Source: Trachythela sp. YZ-2020 (lineage: Eukaryota > Cnidaria > Anthozoa > Malacalcyonacea > Clavulariidae). From it: a stretch of DNA of 64,000 bases. A program made the position numbers and the translations under genes. The stretch lies in assembly GCA_016169945.1 (NCBI GenBank), contig JADLSH010000194.1, positions 952,938-1,016,937 of the forward strand, written 5' to 3'. The notes under the pieces are model-generated. The model was not told where the DNA came from. It did no database searches and saw only the letters and a program-made list of their open reading frames with translations. Positions 12,006-24,100 of this stretch are shown piece by piece. How positions within the stretch are numbered: the stretch's first letter is position 1; every line of letters begins with the position of its first letter.

Positions 12006-12967
12006 TTAAAAATGTTTGTGTCTTACACAAATTGTCCTGTATGTGGGTTCCGAGTTTGAGTGAGACCCCAGTAGACATCCACACCTGGGAGAATTGGTAA
12101 ATATTTTGCAAAGGAGATCGTACTCAAAGTGCTCTTGCAACAACTTGCGACAACATAATTCAAATGCGACCGACCAGAAAGAGTTAAACATTTGTAGGCT
12201 ATTCAGTTCCATGCAAACTTTTTGTCCAGCATCAAGATCAAAATAGAGAAGAAAAAAATGCTAAAATTTCTCTGAAGCTAAGATTTACTGTACAGATGAC
12301 TATTGAACAAATAGCTCATCTACTCAACAGGTGTAAAATTTACTAACCAGTTACTTGCAGCAATTTTTCTAGCTCTTTCATGCTGTTGAGAAGGACCACC
12401 ACATCTGTGCAGTCAGTAACTGGCTGTAGAGATTTAGTTGTTGTAGCTATCCTTTGGCGCAGTACACTTATCCTGAGCTTTTTATGAGCAAGGTGCTCAC
12501 CATGGTCATCAGCTCAAACTGCATTAAGGAATCTCGTAGGCAACTCAACATCTTCCTTGATTGGTACTTCATGCTCCTCTCGAAAGAGGAGCCGCCTCAC
12601 AGCAACCATTAGTGCAGTTGGTTGCACTGCTGGGGTAGATTTTCTTAGGCTTGCATGTGACAGAGACAGTCACATCAGTAGGAACAAAAGACTTATGATT
12701 GTTGTGCTCGACTTCATCCATGTCATTCACTAAAATAATACCTCCAGGTGATATATAGCCAACAGGATCAGTGTAGTCTGATGCAGGCAACATACCAAAG
12801 TACTCCCCTTTTTCTGTCACCTGAGCAGGTGTATGAAGAGGCCTTGGAAATCCTTCAGATGTTCTGCAACGCACATAAGCCTTATCATCCATTGCATGCC
12901 TGCACAAGTAAGGTTTGACAAGTAAATCTTGTGTAGTTTTTGATATGTGCTCTATTATAATGGACAT
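12006..12967 (-). pseudogene. unrecognised coding-like segment
   Basis: Frame 12967-12569 reads well as protein (YLCRHAMDDKAYVRCRTSEG, then PVGYISPGGIILVNDMDEVE). Minus-strand sequence 12600-12345 continues with LFREEHEVPIKEDVELPTRF and LRQRIATTTKSLQPVTDC around one stop. A third frame lies at 12212-12006. No family was recognised. It abuts the 4.3-kb CACGC element and might be R1 cargo or a separate retrocopy. Confidence 0.35.
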
Positions 12968-13076
12968 TAAAGTGCCTATATCACTTGCACGCTGGGTCAG
13001 CCGTCAGCAAAAAAGGCTCATTTGTGTACCACAATCATTAAAAAATGTGACCAGCGGTTTTCGCAAGATAAACAAT

Positions 13077-15363
13077 ATGGCGTCCTCTAGATATGTAACT
13101 GTTGAAGAAGTATTAGACGAAGTTTTGTTTGAAAACGATGACTTTGAAACAAAAAAAAAGCCTGAACACACCCTGGACGAAGTTATTAGCCTTTTTCAGT
13201 GGGTAAATTTAGCTGTTTGCATGATTCGTTGTCAAATTATTACAGCTTCCTTGGGGAAGCGAAGAGGGAGTTGCGATGCATTTACAATAAGCATGAAATC
13301 GGACTTGACGGGATGGACAAAGTTCTGAAGTCTAATATCCCAGTGTTGCCTATAATTTCTTCAGAAGTCCTGTTGTGGTTAAAGAGTATACACAGACGAA
13401 TGTTGGCTAATCCAAAAGCCCGTAATCCTTGGAGTATTGAGTTTAAACGTGACCTGCCAGAACAACTATTCGAGCACATGCGAGATCCATAAAAAGAAGT
13501 TCTACTGCATTCTGAGTCTCTGTAGAGACACGCGAAGTAAAGTTTACACAGATACATCGACTCCTGCATGATCTGTCAAAATTTTGTGGTATTTCAACGA
13601 GTGAAATCAGTACTGAGCTTCAAAAGCGTTTCAGAGGTAATCGAAAAGGATTTATTGCTAAAGTTTTAGTGGACGAGGACAGACCTTTCATTGTTGCATT
13701 TGACAACAAGAAAAATATATTAACAGTAACATGCAAGTATGATGCTGGAACAGTGGCGAAGCCAGCGGTCATGCAGGTCATGCAGTGCATGACTAAAACT
13801 TTCCCCAAAAATGTTTAAAAATCAGTTCAATAAAATTGTCTAAAATAGAATTACGCCTTATCTTTGCCTTTATATGTTCAGCTGCTTTATGCTATATTTT
13901 TAAACATAAATCAATGGTCTTTACGCGATATTTTCGCTGAATATTCTCGTATGTTTTTGATTTCGGCTTTGTTGCCTTGGCAACTGAGTAGGGCATGCAT
14001 GACCGGTTGCGTAATACGAGTGGAAAACGAGTGCGTGGAATTGCTGCGTGGTTACCCGCTGCGTGTTTTGGTCATGCATTTTCAGAATTGCATGACTAGC
14101 TAATATTATTTTATATTAGGTTTCTTGTTTTCTGATTGGCTTACGATGTTTGCGCAAGCGCAATGCGGTTGTTTTTGAAGCAATGGTCATGCAATTTTCG
14201 ATTTGCATGACTAACGGGCAGCCCTACCTGATCACAGCCTCTTTGCTCGAAGCTTTCCGCCTGAATGAACATGGCTTCAAGTCATTCAGGCATTTCGAGT
14301 TCTTCTTCGCGCAAAGTTAACGATATTGTTTCGGAGTTGGTGAGAAAATCTTTTTCTGCTTGGGCTACTGCAGTACTGCTGAACAGAATATTATTGTTAA
14401 GCAGCGACCAATGCCAGATCTTTCGTCAAGAAAATACTATTTGACCGGCAGGGGACATATCTTCAGTTCGGTGCATGCTATGTATATGGCAATACCACCG
14501 TTCGATTCAGCGTTTTACAATCTCTTTAGAGAAGTAAATTGTGTTTGTTTACAACGCTATGCGGCCAATTTAGCCGCTTTCAAACACTCTGAATTTTTTT
14601 TTGTTTACAAATTAGCAATAATATAAACTAATTAAATATTCATTTCGCTTTCCTACCTTTCGTTTACACGGTACAAACTCGTAAATACCCCCATTCGACG
14701 GGTCTTTGTGATATCTTTGACATGAATCCATTTTTATTACAATACGACATAATCTAGCCCTTTTATGGCAATTCTTGTGAAAATGCTTTCTTTGTTGCGA
14801 AGCCGGTATTGTCGAGTGAGCGAAACAGTCAAAATTTAGATATTATTCTGAATGGGTTTTCCTATTTTTGTGTTTACCTTCATTATTGTTCTCTGAAATA
14901 TGCAAAATTCTCAACATTTTTTCCTTTATTAGGTCAAGCTATTCGTAGAAGTTGATGCCCAGATTGCTGCATATGGCAATTCTGGGAGTCAATATTTCAA
15001 AATTTTCCCGGGGGTGCATGCCCCCAGACCTCCCTAGCAGGTCTCGCGCCTTCGGCGCTCGTTGCATGACCACTCACATCGGACTGGCTTCCCACTGTGC
15101 TGGAATAATTTTGGATATGGATTTCATGAATAAAACAGATGAAGGCTATTTAAATATCCGTGTTAGAAAGTTCAAGTTGTTTTTTTTGCCAGACCATAAG
15201 TCCACAATAGCAGTATGTGCTATCATTAAGTACTTGGCTTGGAATATAGACACATTTGCTAGGAGTATAAGGACAGGGCTTTTGCTGCTTCTCAGGCAAC
15301 CAAAGCAGCATTATGAACTCATTCATGGCGGAAAATTTCATGCCACCTATTCTGATAAGTAGT
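13077..15363 (+). pseudogene. plus-strand gene of the CACGC element, split by a hAT insertion
   Basis: Starts with ATG at 13077 (MASSRYVTVEEVLDEVLFEN, an acidic N-terminus). Frame 13199-13492 follows (WLKSIHRRMLANPKARNPWS). Sequence 13567-13750 reads DLSKFCGISTSEISTELQKR and AFDNKKNILTVTCKYDAG. The hAT element at 13751-15097 sits here, and after its 8-bp duplication the frame resumes as IILDMDFMNKTDEGYLNIRV to a stop at 15361-15363. Exon borders between the first pieces are not resolved. No domain was recognised. The insertion and frame breaks make it non-functional. Confidence 0.5.
13751..15097 (+). mobile_element. hAT element, 1.35 kb, probably non-autonomous
   Basis: Ends CAGTGGCGAAGCCAG and (reverse complement) CAGTGGGAAGCCAG, flanked by perfect 8-bp duplications TGCTGGAA (13743-13750 and 15098-15105), diagnostic of hAT. 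Inside, a plus-strand ATG at 14270 opens MASSHSGISSSSRKVNDIVS and runs to a splice-donor-like GTGAGA near 14340, which looks like the first exon of a lost transposase. Several GCATGAC words and a GC-rich hairpin region (about 15008-15060) mark the subterminal zones. Confidence 0.85.
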
Positions 15364-17290
15364 ATTTGTCTTTAGCCTTATCAAAGCTAAATGTTTTGCT
15401 TCCCTACCTTCCATGGTCACTGCGAGGAGACTTTGCTTGTACTTATTAAAGACCTGCTGATCATCCAAGGGAACGACACGCCCCATTGTCCAAATGGTAG
15501 GATTTACAGAGGTGGGCAGAAACAATGCATTTGCACGGTAGTACTCCTGAGCCAAAGTATTCAGTTTCTCAATGTCTGTCTGGTTTGTGTCATATCTGTT
15601 TATAATTGCACAACAATCTCTTAGTCTAAGCTCTACATAGTGCAGTGCTAGAATTGTCTGTGTTTGTTTTTGACTGTCACCTTGCAAGTTGACAACAGTT
15701 TTGAAAAATGGTGGCAAAATGCCCTTGACTCCTTTCCTGTAAACCTGTAATGCTGATCAGTTTGCCTGCCTTGGGTTTCGTCAAACCATTTTTTCACTTT
15801 TTTAGCCAAGCGTCCTACCTTAACTTCATGTTGTAGAGCCTTAACGAGTTTTACGAAACAACTATCATGTGGCAGTTCAGAGAACATTTTACATGTTACG
15901 GGAATCTTTGACTTAGCTACTGCTTCTTTTAGCAATACCTTAAAAAAGTAACCCCAAGCATTGTTTTTTAGGTGCAATGGCTCCACATGTGCTTTTTCAA
16001 TTAGCTTCCCAACAAGAGGTGTAAACTCTTGACGGCTCTTACTCTGGGCAATATATTCAGTAACCTTGGTTCTTTTATTTTTGGCTGACATGTTTTTTTT
16101 CAGTGAAGCCTTGAAAGAGTCGACCTTTTTGGCAACTCTTACCCTTTCCTCATATTTCCAAGGTTTCCATTTGGACTTTGGGTCATTGCCATAAGTACCA
16201 TTTAGGTCAGTATAATCATTGCCAAAAGTTGAAAAATAAGTGGCCGAATTGGGGAGCTCACCAGCAAGCATTGCCAACATCTTCATATCATTGGGGAGCT
16301 CTTCAAAACGAAATGTTATGTGTAAACCTAACACTTCAAACACTTGCCCTTCTAATTCAGCAATTTGTTTACAAACATATTGGGCATAAGCGAGGTCTCC
16401 TCAACATTACCCCCAAACACTAAAAAGTTATCACTACTGGATGCCACCCTTTTACCTGCATTTAGAAAGCTCACAAGGAATGAACAGGCTGTTTCTGCTT
16501 TCCCAAAAGGACACCCATCACCCCCAAAGGCTACTAAAATGGTTCCCTCGGTCTCCCCAAACCATTTTAGGTGCCCAGCATTCTGGGTTTTCTGCATAGC
16601 TAGATAAAACTGTGCAAGCCTGGGCAAGTATTCCCTTAGGTCTCGAAAGCAACCTCTTTCATTTTCTTCTTCTATGTAAGCAGAAAATTGCTCCTCGATT
16701 GAGTAAACTTTACCTATATCTATTTTCTTGATTTCTTCCATAAGCTTATTGTATGTAAGATGCTTTGGAATAGAACAATTTGTCATGAATTTTATAGCAG
16801 TGTTGCCACCTCTCTTTATCAAGAGCCTTCATGCTAGTGGCGAGCTTCACGGCTTGATATTTTCTTTTGCCCATCACACCAGAGGTTGTAATATGTGGCA
16901 ATGCTTCTTAAAGTATTGACTTCAGAATTTTCAAATGCCATTACTTCCTTCTTACTGCTTTGGTTGATAATATAGTTGGCTACGTTACTGTCTTTCAAAA
17001 CATAATTGCCGAATATATTTGTTTTGCACCTTTTTGACAATGTGTCACATACCATCAAATGGTGGTTTTGATGGACTATATGAACAAATTTGGTATGAAA
17101 GCAAAGCTGAAAACATCTTCTTTTCAAATTCAAACAGCGTGCAAAGCAATAAACTACCCCAACTGTAATGACTCAGAAATGGGTAGGAAATATGTGACAA
17201 ATTACTCAGCAATTTACATTGGGGAACCATAAAAAATCGCTCACGAATGGACAGGGTCAGAATCACAAATTGTGGCTTCAACACTTAAGC
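15319..17290 (-). pseudogene. minus-strand gene of the CACGC element, unassigned TE protein
   Basis: Four frames in order down the minus strand: 17133-16834, 16822-16352, 16343-15648 and 15717-15319, linked by frameshifts near 16385 and 15700. Conserved-looking blocks are VAFGGDGCPFGKAETACSFL, VASSSDNFLVFGGN, ELPNDMKMLAMLAGELPNSA, SVNPTIWTMGRVVP and MEGREAKHLALIRLKT, then RWHEIFRHE. I recall this block order from multi-copy predicted proteins in cnidarian genomes but cannot name the superfamily. Its place inside matched TIRs makes it the best transposase candidate of this element. Confidence 0.6.
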
Positions 17291-17321
17291 CAAAAATTGC
17301 AACAGCTGACCCGGCGTGTTG

Positions 17322-18599
17322 TGGGATCTTTACGGATTTGAAAAGAGCAGAACAAGTTAGTTAATAAGTTCTTCAACCTTTTTTGATTTAGTTCAATAGT
17401 TTCCGAGATATAGACCTCCAAACATGTCAATTTTCAAAAATTGCCACGTTGCTTGGGGGACTGGGACTCAAGAACGCGACTGTAAACAAACACTATAAAT
17501 TATATTACATTTTGCTTCTGTTACTTACTAAAATGCGAATATTTGAAAGAGAAGTCTGTTTGTCAAGCTCAAACTCGTTCTCCAGTGGCCAAAAATGTTC
17601 CTGTGATTGCGTAGAATACAAAATCAAGGGTGAAACATACAAAACGACCTCAAAATTGAATTTGAAAGTGAGCCTTCATATGTTGCCGAGCATTGTTGAG
17701 CAAAAGAAAGTCGGCATTTATAGCACACACTGACGAAATATGGTTTAAAAAATACGTTTAAATGCAAGAAGAATGTATTAAATGGCCAAAACATCATTCT
17801 TGGTAAGTGAATATAGTAATTTTCTATCTGTAAATGTCGTGCGAGGCCATATTTAGCAATTATCATAATCTGCGAGTAAACAAACAAAATTTTAGTAATT
17901 GTGGTAAAGAAATTTAGGAAGGGGTGTGTTTTTCTGATTGTATTTTATACTGTTGTTTATGGTGAAAATCACTATAGATTTCATGATTGTATTTAAGCTA
18001 CAATATTGGGCCTTCTGTACTTTGTTTTACTAATTGACTATTACCTATTATATATAGAACTTGAAATGGTTTTACTGGTTGGTTAGTTAAGGAGATAGTG
18101 TTAGGTGCCAATGGTTTAACTTTTGAAATATACACTATCAGGTATTTAGGTTGATTAAGCTCTTCTATTAGGCTACCCAGGGACAGGGAACTGATTATTG
18201 TATTATTAGACATTAGACAAGTACTCTATTGCAATGTACCGTATATGAATTAAGTTAAATAAACTTGTCAAGTAGGCAATGAAGTAAACTTATATGAAAT
18301 TCCAGCCCAATCGATAAATGTAAACAGTACACATATGTCTCTGACTTTGTTGCAGAGAGAGAGAGAGAGAGAGAGGGAGGAAGTTGGAATAGAGGAGGCC
18401 CTTAAACATCTTTCATAATAAGGGGCTGGATTATTTGAGAAGCCTACCTGTACACAGAGAAAAAGTCTTGTTGTCTGCCTTCATAGTCATTAGTGCAAAT
18501 ATTTTAGAATGCAATAAGGAACACAATTGTTTTCCTTACATTTTAGTGCCTCCATTGGTTGGTTACTTTAAATCATCCTGAGGATGCTGAGAAGACCAA
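17322..18599. other. no gene; short repeat homologous to 31126-31195
   Basis: 17319-17390 matches (inverted) the stretch around 31126-31197, ending in a CTTCAACCTTTTTT block. A (GA)n microsatellite lies at 18354-18375. Nothing else was recognised. Confidence 0.6.
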
Positions 18600-18607
18600 G
18601 CTTAAAT

Positions 18608-18833
18608 CAGTGGCAGGCACTAGGGGGGTGCAAAGCCTTTGAATGATAACGGATTCACTGTGTAACACAGCTGTATCAATGATTTTTACAACCATGAAAG
18701 GCTTGATAGGCTATAATTTAAGTAAATTTGCATGAAATTTAAGTCAAAAAGTTTTAAGAATTGAAATTTGCAGCAACAAAAGGATGGTTATACGTTGGCA
18801 ACCTAAGTTTGCATTCCCAAGTGTCCGCCACTG
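18608..18833. mobile_element. 226-bp hAT MITE
   Basis: Ends CAGTGGCAGGCACTAGGG and (reverse complement) CAGTGGCGGACACTTGGG, flanked by perfect 8-bp duplications GCTTAAAT (18600-18607, 18834-18841). No coding capacity. Confidence 0.85.
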
Positions 18834-18841
18834 GCTTAAAT

Positions 18842-20152
18842 GTAGAGTGGGAAAGTAGCAATCAAGGTCACAGTTCTAATTCACAGTTCTAATTTCCTTG
18901 TGTATATTTGTAAATATAGATACAATCTTGTGATATTTTACATGTATTGACTAGTATGTATTAATATCTAATTTGCATTTAGTGTAATTGAAGGGGAGAA
19001 AATAGTGTCCAATCTTTGTATTATGTATTTTTAACCCATGTGCCCCAATATGCCATATTTAATTACTCCCATTTTGTCTAATGCCCAACAATTTTAATAA
19101 TAAATGGTATCTATTTTAATATAGAAATACATAAAGGGTTGTCAAGGGGTGAAATGGGAGCTGGGATCTCAGTTGTCTTTTTCACTAGACAACTGAGAAT
19201 TGGTTTTGAACCACTGTTCCATAGTCATATGACTGGGGTTCAAACAAATTGCTGGTGGGAAAATGGCATTCATCCACCCCACCCCACCCACTTTACCACC
19301 CTCATGTAAGCCTGTATTAATTAGACATAGTTTTCATCTTCAAAATTGTCATATCCTTTCAAATCATCATCATTTGCTTTGAAGGCTACATATAGCATGG
19401 AAAGAACAAGATCACAATGGTATTTTTTGTCTTTCATACAAACAAGAACTATTAATCCAGTTAATTGCATGTATGCCACCACTCACGACCTAAAAGAACA
19501 ATAGCAAAGACTTCTATAATGTGTTTTAAGGGGGTGGTTTATATGAAGGCAAGTGACCTGGTTGGCTAAGTTAGTACTTGCCTTGATGAGAAAATGCAAA
19601 CAAGTGATCTGTTTACTCTGGCTTTGCCTAAATGTTGGCGAGTTGTGATATCACTATCTAGCCTGTTGACTTGTCCACATGGTGAAATCAAACATTCCAA
19701 CTGTCCCGGTTTCACCGGGACAGTCCCGGTTTCACCGGTGTCTGTCCCGGTGTCCCGGTAACAATAGAATTGTCCCGGTATTCAAATTAAGTTCTCTTAA
19801 AAATATTCCCAGTTACTTACTCTGTTTGTACCTACATATTTTTTGTAAATGCGCATTTTTAGCTCATTGCTTCTCTTTGCAATTTTATTGTTTTATCGTC
19901 TTCTCTTAGTTTATACTATAAAAGCGCGTACATGCAGCTGCGTACGTCGTAGTTTCACCGTTTTTCCACTTGGAAAAACATTTCCTTCTGCAAGAAAATT
20001 TTAGTGGAAGTTTTGTAGGAAAAGAAGGAAATATAACTGTTATTATGGAAGCACTGTTAAGTCATATGGCGGTGTTTGGCGCCAAGAAATTCAAAGATGA
20101 AATCGCCAAGACAACAAAAGGTATTAACCCTTCTTTCCCAATTATATTATAT
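18842..20152. other. no gene; CCCGGT-rich array at 19701-19780
   Basis: 19701-19780 repeats TGTCCCGGT and TTTCACCGG several times, a local GC-rich array in AT-rich surroundings. A short frame (19679-19909) spans it but looks incidental. The rest shows nothing recognisable. Confidence 0.55.
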
Positions 20153-20167
20153 CAGTCTTTGAAACTC

Positions 20168-20241
20168 AGGTCGGCATTCGGCAATGCCGACCTCCAAAGC
20201 GATATGTGTAGATTTAGGTCGGCAAAATTTTGCCGATCTAC
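20168..20241. repeat. two perfect GGTCGGC hairpins near the P-element left end
   Basis: AGGTCGGCATT-CGGC-AATGCCGACCT (about 20168-20194) and GGTCGGCAAAATTTTGCCGA (about 20216-20235) are near-perfect palindromes. Related half-sites are at about 20598 (TTGCCGACCTA) and 28228 (TTGCCGATCTG). They could be subterminal protein-binding sites; that is an inference. Confidence 0.65.
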
Positions 20242-20800
20242 TTTCAAATACGTCTCGGCATTTTTTTCCGCGGACGCATCTTTCACATACGCATTTTCAA
20301 CGATGTATTTAGACTTGGATCAAGTCTGTCTCTCGGGTTTTGATCATTAGCTTGCGTAATCAAAATACGCTTTATTTTAGCGCTCACGATCTTGTCATTG
20401 GCTGTCAATGGAATTTGCTTGCTCATTCATGGTCATGCTATATGTACATGCACTGTTCGATTGGAGTTCATACATTTTGTTAGTTGTTTTGTTTGCTATT
20501 GGCATTGATTGCAATTAATTGCTGTTTATAAATACGCGTATTTGCAGCAAGCAAATTAAATTTTCGTTTGGATATTGTCTATTTGTTTTGAAAATATTTG
20601 CCGACCTAGATTGAGATTATCGCTTTTAGGCCGGCAATTTCCAGTGAACTCAATTTGTTAACCTGGAACGATAACTACAGTCATTTCGTACGGAAAAAAG
20701 TGAAGCCTTGGCGTCAGGCCACAACGCCATCGTCGTCGCCATCAACGGTTATCGTACGTCAATTTCAGTCCCCTATACGCCATCATTTTTGCGCGGATCT

Positions 20801-20920
20801 GGACGTCAGTTTCAGTCCCCTATTTTTGTTGCGCAGTTCTGGACGTCAGTTTCAGTCCCCTATTTTTGTTGCGCGGTTCTGGACGTCAGTTTCAGTCTCC
20901 TATACGCCATCATTTTTCAG
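20801..20920. repeat. 40-bp tandem repeat, about three units
   Basis: GGACGTCAGTTTCAGTC recurs at 20801, 20841 and 20881 with a 40-bp period; degenerate half units flank it. It lies in the 5' untranslated or subterminal part of the P-type element. Confidence 0.85.
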
Positions 20921-21112
20921 CCCGGTTGCGCCAGTGAACTCAATATGGGTTGCGCAGGTCAATTTTAGCCCTCAATGCATCAAATTTCACGAAAAAACTA
21001 AAAAAAATTTTTAGAGTTTTCTGCTAGCAAGACATACTTCTCCATCCTGACAAAACAATGGTGTTACTCCTATACTGGCTATAGCTGCTTTTTAGGTAAA
21101 TACGTCTTAAAA

Positions 21113-24100
21113 ATGCCGATATATTGCGTCGCACCTGGGTGCAAAAGCAAACAATACGGAAAGAAAAATTGTCGCGAAAAAATATCATTTCACAGGTAAG
21201 TAAATTTAGCTTTCTTTTCATCAATTTTTCGCAGAATCCTAAAGTTATTTGCGTGTTTGCCGATGGTAGATTGAGACTAAAACTTAGATCGATGATATCA
21301 ATTTAGTCTTAATTTGGTTTTATAATTAAATCTGTTTGTTTTGAACAAATTAAAAAGCCCGCTCAAATCCGCGGCTTTAATCCGGAGCATAAATTAAACA
21401 TGGCGATTGGGAAACAGGAAATATGCAGATCGGACAGCTCCTTGCATTTATAAACTTTATGCCCGAGCTTGTACAGGCCACTTTATGCATTAAATTTCTT
21501 ATTGATTTGTGTTATTGTGTGACAAGATATAACAAAACTGGCAGCGAAAGATGTTAAATTTTCTGTATTATTTTGAAAGCTCTCGAGGAAGAACATTTCA
21601 ATTCTCAATAATTGATTATCTTTATATGGGATTACGAACATTTTATAGTATAAAGAGACTTTGTATTAAACTACAGTACTATACCGCAGAAAGGATACAC
21701 TGTACGCTTATTATTAAAGCTTTATATTACAGTATTTTATATATTTAATGAAATAATATTTGTAATTTGTTGAAATGATAAATACTGTATTTTAAAAGTT
21801 TACTTATTAAATCAGTCTTGATGGGTATGTTATTATACAATGATAAATTAAATTGTAAGATTGTATTCGAGCTACAGTACTGTAGTTTACGAACAGCATT
21901 GTAATAGTTTTCGATAAATTTATGTTTAAAATAATCAAGGTATATTGCAGCAAATACTTCCATAGACATAGCTTTTTCAAATCCATTCTTGGGTATGATT
22001 GCTGTATACAAATAAAATTTGGCCAAACTAGTGAATCAGGCATTTGCTCACCAAAAAAGACGTTTGTATTTAATAGCCCAGCAATATTGTACACAGGCAC
22101 TGTTTTGGGGGAGTATAAGACCCAAATAGCTTATTTTTTAGGGGGGGGGGGCAAACAGCAAAACACCCACATGTTCTGCCTCTGTACTAAGAGTATGCCC
22201 GTGTTCATGGGTTGGATGGTTACCATGAATCCGAGAAAATGAGAATTTATTTTAACATTGAAAATGTCAAATTTGTGTTAACTATAGTAATATACATCCT
22301 ATGATATCCCAAAGTCATGCCAAGTCAAAACCCCAAACAGGCATATATTCTGAATATTAAAGTACTACATATTAAATATTATACACCATTATAAAAATAT
22401 AACCCATTGAGCCGCAGCACTCTACCTTGATGAGTAAAATTGTCTGGCATTAAAAAGAGTAAAAAATTAACTTTTATAACATTTGGGTATAAAATATTAT
22501 TTTAAAAACTATTAGTGACTTCTCCAGAGTGTTGTATAGCAACATGGTGGTTAATTGTTAAAGCTGTTTACCAAATTGTCAATTTACTTCATACAGTATA
22601 TGGATTAGAACAAATGTTTATGCAAAAATACTAAAATTTGGGAATTTGTATTACATCTATTATTTTTTTGTTTTCAATGTGGTCTGAAGCATCCTCTTTA
22701 ATAATGCTCAATTTTAACATAATTCATAAACATTCACTAGGTTTCCATTGAAGAATTCTCAAGCACTGGCAAAATGGGAAAAAGTGATAAAAAAATATGA
22801 TGGTCAAGGAAATATATGGAGAGCCAGTCAGTTTAGCCGCATTTGCAGCAAACATTTTTTGCAAACAGATTTTGTTATCCAAAAGCAAACTATAAGTTGC
22901 CAGTTAAAATGTAATGCAATTCCTTCAGTTTTCCATGAATCTACATCTGTAAATTCCTCACCACCAATGATAATGTCTGATGAATACCATTCCACAGCTC
23001 CTGGTGAAGTAAATATAACCACTGATGATTCCTCACCACCAATGATAATGTCTGATGAATACCATTCCACAGCTCCTGGTGAAGTAAATATAACAACCAC
23101 TGATGATTCCTCACCACCAATGATAATGTCTGATGAATACAATTTCACAGCTCCTGGTGAAGTAAATATAACAACCACTGATGATTCCTCACCACCAATG
23201 ATAATGTCTGATGAATACAATTTCACAGCTCCTGGTGAAGTAAATATAACCACTGATGATTCCTCACCACCAATGATAATGTCTGATGAATACAATTTCA
23301 CAGCTCCTGGTGAAGTAAATATAACCACTGATGATTCCTCACCACCAATGATAATGTCTGATGAATACCATTCCACAGCTCCTGGTGAAGTAAATATAAC
23401 CACTGATGATTCCTCACCACCAATGATAATGTCTGATGAATACAATTTCACAGCTCCTGGTGAAGTAAATATAACAACCACTGATGATTCCTCACCACCA
23501 ATGATAATGTCTGATGAATACCATTCCACAGCTCCTGGTGAAGTAAATATAACAACCACTGATGATTCCTCACCACCAATGATAATGTCTGATGAAAAAC
23601 TCTTCAATAAAATCAATGAAAAAAATTATCAGTGCATTGAAAAAAAAATCACTCATCAAAGAATCTGAGGAAGAGCAACTCCACAGACATTTTGATGGTT
23701 TAAAGTTGTCAATAGCAAAGAATATGACAAGAAATTCGAAAGGGCCTTCGACAAGCAGAAGATACAACAATTCTGTTAAAGAGTTTGCACTTACATTAAA
23801 CTTTTACTCTCCGAAAGCCTATGAATAAGTGAGATCAGTCATGCCACTCCCTCATCCATCTCTAATTCGAAAGTGGGCAAGCAATATAAGGTGTGAACCA
23901 GGATTTCTCGGTGAGTCATTTAACATCCTAAAAGAAGAAGTTAAATCAAATGCTGACAAAAAAGATTGCTGCTTGGTCCTCGATGCAATGGCCATACGCA
24001 AACAAGTGCTTTGGGAATGTGCCAACAAGAAGTACAGTGGATTTGTGGATTATGGTCCATTAGAAGCTAAAGAACCTCAGATTATTGCCTCTGAAGCTCT

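Larger units (their letters stand above)
12988..17318. mobile_element. 4.3-kb DNA transposon with CACGCYGGGTCAGC ends and TTG duplication
   Basis: Left end CACGCTGGGTCAGCCGTC and right end (reverse complement) CACGCCGGGTCAGCTGTT are TIRs flanked by TTG (12985-12987, 17319-17321). A related sequence without the insertion is at about 31126-31215: there (reverse complement) AAAGTGCCTATATCAC-TTG-TGGGATCTTTACGGATTTG runs uninterrupted. The element holds a plus-strand and a minus-strand coding region that converge near 15340. CAC-starting ends with a 3-bp duplication recall CACTA/EnSpm, but the proteins were not recognised as such. Confidence 0.8.

Noticed and set aside
20655..21014. Coding ORF over the 40-bp tandem repeat
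   Set aside because: Two frames are open through the repeat, composition is repetitive, and it lies in the subterminal region upstream of the THAP start codon.
22955..23595. CRISPR-like array
   Set aside because: The repeats are contiguous, without unique spacers, and encode in-frame protein in a eukaryotic transposase.
22828..23616. 262-codon minus-strand ORF
   Set aside because: It is the antisense of the 75/78-bp tandem repeat inside the transposase; the repeat length keeps all frames open.
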